Assembly: GCF_001570545.1 (NCBI RefSeq) | Contig: NZ_BBXD01000023.1 | Span: 155,683 to 219,682 of the forward strand | Source of the DNA: Herbidospora mongoliensis | Lineage (GTDB): Bacteria; Actinomycetota; Actinomycetes; Streptosporangiales; Streptosporangiaceae | Reading direction: 5' to 3' | Length of the DNA: 64,000 bases | Shown: one piece after another, positions 8,225 through 17,808 of the stretch | Layout: each line of letters opens with the position of its first letter | Position numbering within the stretch: the first letter of the stretch is position 1 | The notes under the pieces: model-generated | Databases searched by the model: none | What the model was told of the DNA's origin: nothing | What the model saw: only the letters and a program-made list of their open reading frames with translations | Program-made: the position numbers and the translations under genes

Positions 8225-9031
8225 TTAAGGCAGTTCGAACGGCAATTTGATCCCGTCAAGCGCGTTCCCGCACGCGCACGACCGTTCATCCGGCAGTTCC
8301 CGCACCACCTGGCCCACCAAGGACCGCATCCGTTCGACGTTGGCCGCGAAGAACGCCATCACCTCTTCATGGGTGACCCCTTCGCCGGCCTCGACCCCGG
8401 CGTCGTGATCGGTCACGAGAGACATCGACGTGTAGCAGAGCGCCAACTCCCGAGCCAGCACCGATTCCGGAAACCCCGTCATCCCGACGATCGAGCACCC
8501 CATGCTGGCGAACCAGCGGGACTCCGCCCGGGTCGAGAACCGCGGGCCCTCGATCACCACCAGGGTGCCGCCGTCGGAGACCTCCCACCCGGAGGAGCGC
8601 GCCACCGACACGGCGGCGGAGCGTCCGTCGGGGCAATAGGGGTCGGCGAGCGACACGTGGACGGCGCCGCCCGCGTCGTAAAAGGTCTGGATCCGCCCCG
8701 ATGTGCGGTCGATGAGCTGGTCGGGGACGACCAGCGCCCCCGGGCCCAGCTCGGCCCGCAGTGAACCGACGGCGCTGGGGGCCAGCACCTGGCGCACGCC
8801 GAGGCTGCGCAGCGCCCACAGGTTGGCCCGGTAGGGGATGCGATGCGGCGGGAAGCTGTGCCCCCGCCCGTGGCGGGGCACGAAGGCGACGTTGCGCCCG
8901 CCGATGCGCCCGACCGTCACCTTGTCGCTGGGAGGCCCGTAGGGGGTCGCGACATCGATCTCCTCGGCGTCGTCGAGCAGGGAGTAGAACCCTGAACCGC
9001 CGATGACACCGATGTCTGCACGATTGACCAT
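8225..9031 (-). CDS. mtnP: S-methyl-5'-thioadenosine phosphorylase
   Basis: 268 residues, the usual length. It carries the purine nucleoside phosphorylase type-2 signatures: GVIGGSGFYSLLDDA near the start, the phosphate-binding stretch VPRHGRGHSFPPHRIPYRAN, and the substrate-side loop EGPRFSTRAESRWFASMGCS followed by VGMTGFPESVLARELALCY and TDHDAG. It cleaves methylthioadenosine from polyamine synthesis to adenine and methylthioribose-1-phosphate. The cytosolic enzyme's gene stands alone here: the FmdB gene is about 80 bases upstream on the same strand. Confidence 0.9.
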   Translation of the reverse strand: MVNRADIGVIGGSGFYSLLDDAEEIDVATPYGPPSDKVTVGRIGGRNVAFVPRHGRGHSFPPHRIPYRANLWALRSLGVRQVLAPSAVGSLRAELGPGALVVPDQLIDRTSGRIQTFYDAGGAVHVSLADPYCPDGRSAAVSVARSSGWEVSDGGTLVVIEGPRFSTRAESRWFASMGCSIVGMTGFPESVLARELALCYTSMSLVTDHDAGVEAGEGVTHEEVMAFFAANVERMRSLVGQVVRELPDERSCACGNALDGIKLPFELP

Positions 9032-9109
9032 GGCGCCGACCCTAGCGCCCTGCGCCCCACCCGGTGAGGCCCTATGTGGCTTCCTGTGGACAACCCGTTT
9101 CGCCGCAGG

Positions 9110-9412
9110 TCAGGCCGCTGGGGTGCTCGCAGATGTGGTGCTGGTGCTGCTGCTGCCGGTGGTTGAGCTCGTCTCGGCCGGCTTGCTCTCCGTCGACGGC
9201 TTGGACGGCGAAGCAGCAGGCGCGGACGACGTCGACGACCGGTTGTCGGTCCGGTAGAAACCGGAGCCCTTGAACACGATGCCCACCGCGTTGAACACCT
9301 TGCGGAGGCGGCCCGCGCATGCGGGGCACTCGGTCAGGGCGTCGTCGGTGAACTTCTGGACGACTTCGAGCTGCTCGCCACAACTGGTGCAGGCGTACTG
9401 ATAGGTGGGCAC
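9110..9412 (-). CDS. FmdB-family zinc ribbon protein
   Basis: 100 residues from GTG 9412, preceded by a strong GAGGAGGA site. PTYQYACTSCGEQLEV and TECPACAGRLRKVFN give the four cysteines of the FmdB zinc ribbon. The family tail GIVFKGSGFYRTDNR is present, then a Ser/Thr-rich low-complexity end. Proposed roles for FmdB proteins are regulatory, but the biochemical function is not settled. Confidence 0.8.
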   Translation of the reverse strand: MPTYQYACTSCGEQLEVVQKFTDDALTECPACAGRLRKVFNAVGIVFKGSGFYRTDNRSSTSSAPAASPSKPSTESKPAETSSTTGSSSTSTTSASTPAA

Positions 9413-9500
9413 GCGGTCCTCCTCAGTGACTTGGCACTCGGCCCAAGTGACTGCTAAATGATAAGGCAACTGGCAAGCGTCAACGTTGCCGTGGGGGAGT

Positions 9501-11009
9501 TTAGTCCCCTGTCTCCCCATACCAGCCTGCGAGTTTGCCTCTGCGACTCACTGCGCGCAGGCGTTTTTCGACGGTTCGGCGCACCGCGGCGGTGGTCACC
9601 ACGAGCAGTTGGTCGTCCCGCCGGAGCCTGGTGCTGCCGTCGGGGACGAACGAACGGCCGTCCCGCACGATCATGGTGACGGCCGCGTCCGAGGGTAGCC
9701 GCAGCTCGAAGACCTCGACGCCATGGAGTTTGGATTCGGGCGGGATGCGCATCTGGAGCAGATCGGCGTCCAGTTCCTCCAGGGGGGCGGCCTCCACGTC
9801 GAGGTCGCGCGCCTCCCCGTCGGCCGACAGGCCGAGGACCCGGGCCAGGAACGGCAACGTCGGTCCCTGGATCAGGGTGAAGACCACCACGATCACGAAG
9901 ACCTCGTTGAACAGCTCTTTCGCGTACGGCATCCCGGCGGCCCAGGGGATGGTCGCCAGCACGATGGGTACGGCGCCGCGCAGGCCCGCCCAGGACAGGA
10001 AAACCTGTTCTCGCCAGGTGACCAGGCCGATCCTGGTCAGGCGGACCGCCCACGACGACAGGATCACCGAGATCGGGCGGGCCAGCAGGACCAGGGCCAG
10101 GCCGGCGACCAGGCCGGGGATGATCTGGCTCGGCAGTTCCGAAGGGCTGACCAGCATGCCGAGCATGACGAACAGGCCGATCTGGGCCAGCCAGGCCGTT
10201 CCCTCGGCGAAACCTCTCGTCGCGGCTCGGTGGGGGAGGCGGCTGTTGCCGATGATCAGTGTGGCGACGTACACGGAGAGGAAGCCTGAGGCGTGGAGGC
10301 TGACCGCGCCGCTGTAGGCGATGAAGGCCACCGCGAGGACGGCGATCGGGTAGAGGCCCGAGGCGGGCAGCGCGACCCTTCTCAACGCGTATGCGGCGAT
10401 AGGTCCGACGGCGCAGCCGACGGCCGCGCCCGCGGTGAGTTCCCACAGAGAGGTGCCCAGAACGTTCCACACCGTCGGCATGGGCTCGCTGACCTGGCTC
10501 AACATCACCACGATGATCACCGTGGGGGCGTCGTTGAAGCCCGACTCCGCTTCCAGGGTGCCGGCCAGGCGGGGCGGCAGCGGGAGCCGTCGCAGCACGC
10601 TGAAGACCGCGGCCGCGTCCGTCGAGGCGAGGATCGCGCCCAGGAGCATCGCCGAGCGCCAGTCGAGGCCCAGGAAGCCGAAAACGGCCAGGGCCAGCAC
10701 GATGATGCTGATCGCCACGCCGAACGTCGCCAATACCAGTGCCGTCGGTACGGCCCTGCGCACGTGTTCCCAGTTGGTGGTCAGGCCGCCTTCGGCCAGG
10801 ATGACCGCCAGCGCGATCAGTCCGAGCTGCTTGGCCAGCTCGGCGTCCTCGAAATGGACGCCGAGACCCGACTCGCCGAGGGCGACGCCCAGGGCCAGAT
10901 AGAGCAGCAGCGACGGCAGACCGGTGCGGTGGGCGACTCTGACCGAGATCACGGCCGCCAGGACGATCACGGCGGAGAGGAGGAGCCATCCGTCGAGGTC
11001 CAGCCGCAC
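9501..11009 (-). CDS. K+/H+ antiporter, CPA1 family (NhaP2-like)
   Basis: 502 residues from GTG 11009, with AAGGGG 5 bases upstream. About 12 membrane segments span residues 1-400. Family motifs include ASTDAAAVFSVLR and AESGFNDAPTVI (the ND ion-site pair) and SWAGLRGAVPIVLATIPWAA. The cytosolic tail (about 405-495) is a TrkA-C-like regulatory domain (GVEVFELRLPSDAAVTMIVR, LRRDDQLLVVTT). Membrane-bound exporter of K+ or Na+ in exchange for protons. The 5-formyl-THF cyclo-ligase gene ends 20 bases upstream, so they may share a transcript. Confidence 0.85.
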   Translation of the reverse strand: MRLDLDGWLLLSAVIVLAAVISVRVAHRTGLPSLLLYLALGVALGESGLGVHFEDAELAKQLGLIALAVILAEGGLTTNWEHVRRAVPTALVLATFGVAISIIVLALAVFGFLGLDWRSAMLLGAILASTDAAAVFSVLRRLPLPPRLAGTLEAESGFNDAPTVIIVVMLSQVSEPMPTVWNVLGTSLWELTAGAAVGCAVGPIAAYALRRVALPASGLYPIAVLAVAFIAYSGAVSLHASGFLSVYVATLIIGNSRLPHRAATRGFAEGTAWLAQIGLFVMLGMLVSPSELPSQIIPGLVAGLALVLLARPISVILSSWAVRLTRIGLVTWREQVFLSWAGLRGAVPIVLATIPWAAGMPYAKELFNEVFVIVVVFTLIQGPTLPFLARVLGLSADGEARDLDVEAAPLEELDADLLQMRIPPESKLHGVEVFELRLPSDAAVTMIVRDGRSFVPDGSTRLRRDDQLLVVTTAAVRRTVEKRLRAVSRRGKLAGWYGETGD

Positions 11010-11029
11010 TAGGTCCCCTTTCGTTAGAT

Positions 11030-11626
11030 TTATGTAGATTCTTTCACAGGGACAACACGGATTCCTGATGGCAACGCCGCATACTTGACCGGCCGATCGT
11101 GAGGTTCGGCCGGGAGGCCGGGGCGCATCTCCCCCTCGTGGAGGAGGGCGACGGTCGGCACGTTCGGACCGACCCTGGCCAGGGCTCGATCGTAGGAGCC
11201 ACCGCCTCGCCCAAGACGTACACCCGAATGGGGGTCTACGGCGAGCGCCGGGACGATGACCAGAGCGGCCGTGCGGATCGTGTCCACGCCGCGCCGCGTG
11301 TCGACCGGCTCCATGATCCCGTGCCTGCCCGGCGCGAGGGTGTCGGGACCGTCGTAGACGGCCCAGTCGAGGTCGTCGTCGTCGCGCAGCACCGGGAGGA
11401 TCACGGTCGCGCCGTGTTTCCACAGTGCGAATACGAGGCCTTCGGTAGAAGGTTCTGTTCCGGTCGACCAATAGCAGGCCACCAACCCGGCCATTTGGAC
11501 CCATGGCTGGTCAAGCAGGGTTTCTCTTATTCGGCGAGCGCTCTCACGGCGATGATCGGCGTCCATGATGGAACGTTCACACAGAATTTCACGCCTCAGC
11601 TCGAACTTGTCCAAAGGGGCCTCCAC
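11030..11626 (-). CDS. 5-formyltetrahydrofolate cyclo-ligase family protein
   Basis: 198 residues from GTG 11626 (GAAGG just upstream). The Mg-ATP/substrate signature GVRLGRGGGSYDRALARV and the upstream LVIVPALAVDPHSG are typical. The N-terminal basic helix (KFELRREILCERSIM) fits the ATP-binding region. It converts 5-formyl-THF to 5,10-methenyl-THF with ATP in the cytosol. Diverges from galU with only 12 bases between start codons. Confidence 0.85.
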   Translation of the reverse strand: MEAPLDKFELRREILCERSIMDADHRRESARRIRETLLDQPWVQMAGLVACYWSTGTEPSTEGLVFALWKHGATVILPVLRDDDDLDWAVYDGPDTLAPGRHGIMEPVDTRRGVDTIRTAALVIVPALAVDPHSGVRLGRGGGSYDRALARVGPNVPTVALLHEGEMRPGLPAEPHDRPVKYAALPSGIRVVPVKEST

Positions 11627-11638
11627 TAGCCTTCACTC

Positions 11639-12530
<892 letters not shown>

Positions 12531-12547
<17 letters not shown>

Positions 12548-13736
12548 CGATCTGAAACCGGTCGATCGGCACCTCGCCGACATCTTGGCGACCGTCCGCC
12601 CCCTCGCGCCGCTTGAGCTCGATCTCGAGCGGGCGCTGGGGTCGGTGCTCGCCGAAGACGTGACCGCGCCGGTCGACCTGCCGCCTTTCGACAACTCGGC
12701 GATGGACGGCTACGCGGTCGTGGCCGCCGACCTCGCGAACGCACCGGTCACGCTGCCGGTGACCGAAGACATCGCGGCGGGAGACTCTCATCCGCGCGCC
12801 ATCGGGCCCGGCCTGGTGGCGCGCATCATGACCGGCGCGCCGATGCCGGCGGGCGCCGACACGGTCGTACCGGTCGAATACACCGACGGCGGCACCGCCA
12901 GCGTGGTTATCCACAAGCCGGTCGAACGCGGCAACGCGATCCGCCGGGCCGGTGAAGATGTGCGGGTGGGAGATGTGGTCCTGCCGGTCGGCACGCGCAT
13001 CGGCGCGGCCCAGATCGGCATGCTCGCGGGGGTGGGGCGGCGCCGGGTGACGGTCCGTCCGGTGCCCCGGGTCGCCGTGATCTCGACGGGCACCGAACTC
13101 GCCGAACCCGGAACCAATCTCGGGTACGGCCAGATCTGGGAGTCCAACAGCTTCATGCTCGCCGCGGCGGTCCGCGAGGCCGGCGGTGAGGCCTTCCGCG
13201 CGGGCGCGGTGACCGACGATCCCCGCGTGTTCATGGAGACCCTCGACGCGCAACTCGTCCGCGCCGACGCGGTGATCACCAGCGGCGGCGTCTCGATGGG
13301 CGCCTACGAGCCGGTGAAAGAGGGCCTGAGCCCGCTCGGCACGGTGCGCTTCGAGAAGGTCGCGATGCAGCCCGGCATGCCCCAGGGCTTCGGCGTGGTC
13401 GGCGACGACCAGATCCCGATCTTCACCTTGCCGGGCAATCCGGTCTCGTCATATGTGTCGTTTGTTTTGTTCGTACGACCGGCGCTCCGCCAGATGCAGG
13501 GACTGCCCGCCGCGCTGCCTTCTTCGGTCCGGGCGGTTTCCACCGCGGCTTTGAGATCACCTCAGGGCCGCCGTTCCTACCTGCGTGCGGTATTGACCGG
13601 CGACATGGTCACCCCCGCCCGTGGCCAGGGTTCTCATCAACTCGCGGCGTTGGCGGCGGCCAACGCGCTGATCGTGGTGCCCGAAGACGTGACCGAGGTT
13701 CCGGAGGGGACGACTGTGGAAGTGATCCGGCTGTGA
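12531..13736 (+). CDS. glp: Molybdopterin molybdotransferase / gephyrin-like protein Glp
   Basis: 401 residues, MoeA family. PPFDNSAMDGYAVVAADL, MTGAPMPAGADTVVPVEY, ISTGTELAEPGTNLGYG, SGGVSMGAYEPVKEGL and LPGNPVSSYVSFVLFVRP cover the standard domains. MoeA inserts molybdate into adenylylated molybdopterin. In actinobacteria the paralogue in this position (galU - moeA - GNAT - membrane protein) is Glp, which binds the membrane receptor GlpR/SepX and works in cell division. Here moaC and mog are inserted behind it, so it may serve both roles. Starts within galU and overlaps moaC by 4 bases. Confidence 0.85.
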
Positions 13737-14200
13737 ATCTCACTCATCTCGACGAATCGGGCGCGGCCCGCATGGTCGACGTGTCGGAAAAATCAGTTTC
13801 TGTCCGCACGTCGACGGCCTCCGGCCGGGTCCTTCTCTCCGAAGAGGCCGTGGCGATCCTCCGTTCGGGTGACACCCCGAAGGGCGACGCCCTCGGCGTG
13901 GCCCGCATCGCCGGGATCATGGGCGCCAAGAAGACCCCCGACCTGATCCCGCTGTGCCACCCGATCGCCCTTCATGGTGTTCGCGTGGAGCTGGTGGTGG
14001 TGGACGAGGGCGTCGAGATCACCGCTTATGTGAAGACAGCCGACAAGACGGGCGTCGAGATGGAGGCCCTCACGGCCGTCACCGTCGCGGCCCTGGGCCT
14101 GATCGACATGATCAAGGCGGTCGACCCGGCTGCGGTCATCACCGACGTGCGCGTCGAGGAGAAGACCGGCGGCAAGACCGGCGACTGGCGGCGCTCATGA
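13733..14200 (+). CDS. moaC: Cyclic pyranopterin monophosphate synthase
   Basis: 155 residues from the GTG that overlaps the glp stop (GTGA). Family motifs: THLDESGAARMVDVSEKSVS, then KGDALGVARIAGIMGAKKTP, LIPLCHPIALHGV and KTADKTGVEMEALTAVTVAA. Acts after MoaA in molybdenum cofactor synthesis. Ends overlapping mog by ATGA, so glp, moaC and mog are translationally chained. Confidence 0.93.
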   Translation: MNLTHLDESGAARMVDVSEKSVSVRTSTASGRVLLSEEAVAILRSGDTPKGDALGVARIAGIMGAKKTPDLIPLCHPIALHGVRVELVVVDEGVEITAYVKTADKTGVEMEALTAVTVAALGLIDMIKAVDPAAVITDVRVEEKTGGKTGDWRRS

Positions 14201-14673
14201 TCCGCGCCCTGGTCATCACCGCCTCCAACCGGGCCGCCGGCGGCGTCTACGAGGACAAGTCAGGTCGTCTTCTCTACGGCCTGCTGGAGGAGTCGGGCTG
14301 CACCGTCGACGGTCCAGTGGTGGTCCGCGACGGTGAACCGGTGTATGAAGCGTTGGTGAAGGGCCTTGAGTCGGCGTACCACGTCATCGTCACCACCGGC
14401 GGGACCGGGCTGACCCCCACCGACCTGACCCCGGAGATGACGGCGCGCGTCCTCGACCGGGAGATCCCCGGCATCGCCGAGGCGATCAGGCAGGCCAACA
14501 GTGAAAAGGTGCCGACATCGGTCCTCTCGCGCGGCCTGTCCGGACAGGCGGGCAAGACGCTGATCGTCAACCTGCCCGGATCAACCGGCGGCGTACGCGA
14601 CGGCATGGCCGTCCTCGGTCCCGTCCTGGGTCACGCGGTCGACCAGATCCGAGGCGGTGACCATCGCGTCTGA
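14197..14673 (+). CDS. mog: Molybdopterin adenylyltransferase, MogA/MoaB type
   Basis: 158 residues from the ATG overlapping the moaC stop. VITASNRAAGGVYEDKSGRL opens the fold. IVTTGGTGLTPTDLTPEMT is the MPT-binding GGTG loop, and LIVNLPGSTGGVRDGM the adenylylation signature. Adenylylates molybdopterin, the step before MoeA. A frame extending upstream to 13954 is only the shadow of moaC. Confidence 0.9.
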   Translation: MIRALVITASNRAAGGVYEDKSGRLLYGLLEESGCTVDGPVVVRDGEPVYEALVKGLESAYHVIVTTGGTGLTPTDLTPEMTARVLDREIPGIAEAIRQANSEKVPTSVLSRGLSGQAGKTLIVNLPGSTGGVRDGMAVLGPVLGHAVDQIRGGDHRV

Positions 14674-14709
14674 TGGCGTGATTCGGTGAACAAGAGGGAT
14701 GATTGACAA

Positions 14710-15348
14710 GTGGATCGACTTCGCGGCTGGCCCGCGACCCTTGCGGAGGGCCCCGTAGGGCTGCGGCCGCTGCGGCTCCGTGACGTGCGCGTCTGGCGTG
14801 AGACCCGCCTGCGCAACGCCGACTGGCTGCGCCCCTGGGAACCCAGCAACCCCGAGACGCCCCTGTTCCGCACCGGCCTCAGTCCCTACGTCTCCATGGT
14901 CGGCACCCTCCGCAGGGAGGCCAGACAGGGCCTGGCCCTGCCGTGGGTCGTGACGTACAACGGCGCCTTCGCCGGCCAGCTCACCGTCGGCGCCATCGTC
15001 TGGGGCTCGGCCCGCTCCGCCCAGGTCGGCTACTGGGTCGACGGCGCCCTGGCCGGCCGGGGCATCACCCCCACGGCCCTGGCCATGGCGGTGGACCACT
15101 GTTTCTTCACCACCGGCCTCCACCGCCTGGAGGCCAACATCCGCCCCGAAAACCACGCCAGCCGCCGCGTCGTCGAGAAACTGGGCTTCCGTGAGGAGGG
15201 CGTACGCAGAAAGCAACTACACATTGACGGAGCGTGGCGAGACCACATCTGCTATGCCTTGACCGTGGAAGATGTGCCGAGGGGCCTGCTCGTCCAGTGG
15301 CGGAGAGCCCGAGACTCATCGAAAGCGCGTCACGGAGAGTCCCCCTAG
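14710..15348 (+). CDS. GNAT-family N-acetyltransferase (RimJ-like)
   Basis: 212 residues from GTG 14710. VGLRPLRLRDVRVWRETR starts the fold, and motif A is seen as VGYWVDGALAGRGITPTALA. HRLEANIRPENHASRRVVEK followed by LGFREEGVRRKQLHIDG is the classic RimJ/RimL C-terminal pattern. Transfers acetyl from acetyl-CoA to a protein N-terminus or a small amine; substrate unknown. The same gene type sits between glp and glpR in other actinobacteria. Confidence 0.85.
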   Translation: MDRLRGWPATLAEGPVGLRPLRLRDVRVWRETRLRNADWLRPWEPSNPETPLFRTGLSPYVSMVGTLRREARQGLALPWVVTYNGAFAGQLTVGAIVWGSARSAQVGYWVDGALAGRGITPTALAMAVDHCFFTTGLHRLEANIRPENHASRRVVEKLGFREEGVRRKQLHIDGAWRDHICYALTVEDVPRGLLVQWRRARDSSKARHGESP

Positions 15349-15470
15349 GCATCAACAGCTTCGACGATCTCGCGACACACCGCACCGAATGCTCGTCAAT
15401 CAGTGACACGCCGTCTTACGGTGCGTGACGTGAGCATGCAGGCGGGTCGAGATCAGGAGGAGAGCAGCCG

Positions 15471-16058
15471 ATGAGCAGCGTCCTCCTCTATCTGGCCATC
15501 GTCGCGATGTGGCTCGGCGTCCTCGTCCCGATGTGGCTACGCCGCGACCGCTATGTCCTAATGGACGAAGACAAGGACACCACCACCGAGGGCGACACCC
15601 TGATCGAGTCCCTCGATCAGGCCGTGGCCGCCCCGACCGCTTTGGAGGAGGAGGCCCCGGTGTCTGAACCTGCCGCGCCCTCCTCCGACCCACAGTTCGC
15701 GACCAAGCGACGGCGAGCCCGCATCCGCGTGCGCCGGCGGCGCACCCTCCTGTGGTGTGTGGCGATGGTCCTCGTCTCCGGCCTGGCCGCCTTTCTCGGG
15801 GTGGTGGCTTGGTGGGGGGTTGCGCCGGCTGCCCTTCTTCTCGGGCTGTACGTGCTGCTGCTGCGGGTGGCCTCCAAGCTTGAGGACGAGCAGCAGGATC
15901 TTGCGGCCCGGGTCCGGGCCGATCGGGTTCGGCGGACCGCGTTCGAGGCCAGGAGGGCCGCTGAGGCGGCTCGGGAGGCCGAGATCATCGAGCTGGAGAA
16001 GAAGCGCGCTTACGTGTTCGACCAGTACGCGGATCATCGGCGGGCTGTGGGGGACTAG
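15471..16058 (+). CDS. Divisome membrane protein GlpR/SepX-like
   Basis: 195 residues with a strong AGGAGGAG site. TM1 (LLYLAIVAMWLGVLV) runs directly into PMWLRRDRYVL; VPMWLRR after the first segment is characteristic of SepX/GlpR. An acidic, Ala-rich cytosolic linker follows (about 30-75), then a basic block, two more hydrophobic segments (about 92-130), and a helical Arg/Glu-rich tail ending near FDQYADHRRAVGD. In corynebacteria GlpR is the receptor for Glp, and in Streptomyces SepX works at division septa. Identity rests on motif and on position behind glp. It seems shorter than the homologues I recall. Confidence 0.7.
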   Translation: MSSVLLYLAIVAMWLGVLVPMWLRRDRYVLMDEDKDTTTEGDTLIESLDQAVAAPTALEEEAPVSEPAAPSSDPQFATKRRRARIRVRRRRTLLWCVAMVLVSGLAAFLGVVAWWGVAPAALLLGLYVLLLRVASKLEDEQQDLAARVRADRVRRTAFEARRAAEAAREAEIIELEKKRAYVFDQYADHRRAVGD

Positions 16059-16111
16059 GGCGTGGATGGCGCGAAGGGGTGCTGGAGTTTGGTAGCCTAG
16101 ATCTCGTTCAC

Positions 16112-16188
16112 GGGGCTATAGCGCAGTCCGGTAGCGCACTTCGTTCGCATCGAAGGGGTCTGGGGTTCAAATCCCCATAGCTCCACCA
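16112..16188 (+). tRNA. tRNA-Ala (anticodon CGC), phage attachment target
   Basis: Acceptor GGGGCTA/TAGCTCC, anticodon stem CTTCG/CGAAG with loop TTCGCAT (anticodon CGC), T-arm GGGGTTCAAATCCCC, discriminator A at 16185 and encoded CCA at 16186-16188. From base 16141 on, the gene is phage DNA: the 46-bp core restores the 3' half. At the other end of the prophage the displaced host copy reads CTCCAC then TCG, without CCA. The prophage therefore rebuilt the tRNA and added the CCA. Confidence 0.95.
16141..16186 (+). other. attL core
   Basis: 46 bases from the anticodon arm (TCGTTCGCAT) to the first C of CCA, identical to 59752-59797. Upstream bases differ (ACT here, GATCG at attR) and downstream bases differ (CATG here, TCGT at attR), which fixes the repeat ends. 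Confidence 0.92.
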
Positions 16189-16201
16189 TGAACTTGCAGG
16201 T

Positions 16202-16233
16202 AGGGCCTTGATCGTTTACGCGGTCAGGGCCCT
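16202..16233. terminator. Hairpin between tRNA-Ala and the integrase end
   Basis: AGGGCCTTGATCG (16202-16214) pairs with CGGTCAGGGCCCT (16221-16233), 13 bp with two wobble-type mismatches and a 6-base loop TTTACG. It covers the integrase stop codon and faces the tRNA, so it probably terminates one or both transcripts. Confidence 0.5.
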
Positions 16234-17796
16234 CTTCGCGTTTCTGGGAGAAATATGGGAGACGACCTTGGCGGCCGTCCCTATTCGCCACCGCGCGAGC
16301 TCCCGGTCGAGCAGCGGGATGGGAGAGCTCGGCCACCGCTTGAAGCGCTCGCCGATCGCGTTCTCCCACAGAGCCGCGAGTAACTCGGCGAGCTCGACGC
16401 GCATGCGCTCGGTGATGTGGCCGTACCGCCCGGGCATGCTCAGGTCCTCGTGACCCATCCTCTCGGTCTTGAGAGCCCGCTTGATGTTGCCGTCATCAAG
16501 CCAGGTCTGGTGACTGTGGCGCAAACCGTGCGGTGTCAGGTCGGCGCGGATCGGCCGCCAGCTCATCAGGTGCGGCTGCTCGGCCTCGGGCCACGCCGCG
16601 AAGTTCGGCCGGCCACGGGTCCGCGGCGGCTCGAAGTCCTCGCCCTTCACCGCGTACGGCCAGGCGTGCGTGAGCGGCTGCCCGGGCCACCCGCCGCCAT
16701 CGGCCACCGGCCGGCGGGCTCCTCGAGGCAGCGGGCCGACGATGTAGCGGGCGACGTCGACCAGGACCGGCCGCTCCGGCCGGATGCGCCCGCCGTCCTT
16801 CCGCTTCTGGAAGACCCCGCTCGCGGCGGGCCCCATGATCTGGGCCATCGTCCCCCGCTGGTAGTGCGCGCCATCCGGCGTGAGGAACAGGTACTTCCTG
16901 CGGCCGCCCTCGCACCAGTCGGGCTCTACCGCGCCGATGCGCCCCGGGTCCTCGGGCCGCCGGCACCCGCAGTGTCGGGCCTCGGCGGCCTGGTCCTGCA
17001 GCATGCGCAGCAGCCAGTCCGGGAGGTCGATCACCCGGAGGCTGCCGTCCTTGGGGTACCCGAGGTAGAAACCTCGCGTGGCCTGGTAGAGCTTGGTGTC
17101 GATGTCGAGCATGCCGTCGACTGTCAGCTGTTCGGGGGACAGCGCCGTGATCTCTGACCAGCGTCCGCCGGTCCACGCCTTCGTGACCAGCTTGAGGAAC
17201 AGGTCGTCGTCGCGGGCGAGAAGTGCAGCCCGCTCGGCGATCAGCACGACCTCTTCCGGCGAGGCCCAGACCTTCGCGGCCTGCTGGTACTGCGCGATCC
17301 GCCGCAGGCCCTTGCGGCCCTTGCCGCGCGGTTTCACCGTCGGGTCCTTGTCGATGTACTTCGGGATCGCGTCGCTGAGCGCGTTGCCGAGCAGGCGTCG
17401 GGCGTCCTTCGCGGTCCGAGGGGCGTAGCCGGCCCGGATCATGCCGCGCTCCCAGGCCTCGACATCACGGAGCTCGATCTCGTCCACCCAGGTGTGTTCC
17501 CACCGGGGGATGACGTGGCTCTCCATGATGCTGAGGTAGGTCTCCCACGTGCTGTGTTCGAGGTCGAGTCCGCTGAACCAGGTAGCCGCGTAGGGCCCGA
17601 ACTTGATCCTGTCCTTCTCCTTGTAGAGACCCAGCCGGATCAGGGTTTCCTTGTCCTCGCCGTACTGCTTCGCCTCGGGTTCGGTCTCGAAGTGCTCGCC
17701 GGTCTCAAGGTTGAACGTGGTGCCGGTGCTGTAGGTACCGTCAGCGAGCTTCCATCGCACACGCCAGCGTTTCCCGCGCTGTTCTGTGTACGCCAT
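16216..17796 (-). CDS. int: Prophage tyrosine recombinase (integrase)
   Basis: 526 residues. The catalytic set is visible: Arg212 in TGGRWSE, His423/Arg426 in PHGLRHSHQTW, His449 in MGHEDL, and nucleophile Tyr458 in MPGRYGH. The N-terminus (1-60) is an arm-binding region with beta strands (KRWRVRWKLADGTYSTG). The SAM-like core-binding domain is about 65-150. Compared with shorter integrases it has a large insert (about 270-410) containing a Cys/His-rich piece (RHCGCRR ... DWC). Its gene lies against attL, as expected for tRNA-integrating phages. Confidence 0.93.
   Translation of the reverse strand: MAYTEQRGKRWRVRWKLADGTYSTGTTFNLETGEHFETEPEAKQYGEDKETLIRLGLYKEKDRIKFGPYAATWFSGLDLEHSTWETYLSIMESHVIPRWEHTWVDEIELRDVEAWERGMIRAGYAPRTAKDARRLLGNALSDAIPKYIDKDPTVKPRGKGRKGLRRIAQYQQAAKVWASPEEVVLIAERAALLARDDDLFLKLVTKAWTGGRWSEITALSPEQLTVDGMLDIDTKLYQATRGFYLGYPKDGSLRVIDLPDWLLRMLQDQAAEARHCGCRRPEDPGRIGAVEPDWCEGGRRKYLFLTPDGAHYQRGTMAQIMGPAASGVFQKRKDGGRIRPERPVLVDVARYIVGPLPRGARRPVADGGGWPGQPLTHAWPYAVKGEDFEPPRTRGRPNFAAWPEAEQPHLMSWRPIRADLTPHGLRHSHQTWLDDGNIKRALKTERMGHEDLSMPGRYGHITERMRVELAELLAALWENAIGERFKRWPSSPIPLLDRELARWRIGTAAKVVSHISPRNAKRALTA
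16246..16264 (+). promoter_or_regulatory. Candidate integrase arm-type site, left
   Basis: GGGAGAAATATGGGAGACG, itself two GGGAGA units 11 bases apart. It matches 59623-59641 near attR at 18 of 19 positions in the same orientation. Both lie just inside the prophage ends, where arm sites for tyrosine integrases occur. It falls within the integrase coding region. Confidence 0.5.
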
Positions 17797-17808
17797 AGCC
17801 CTCCCTCC

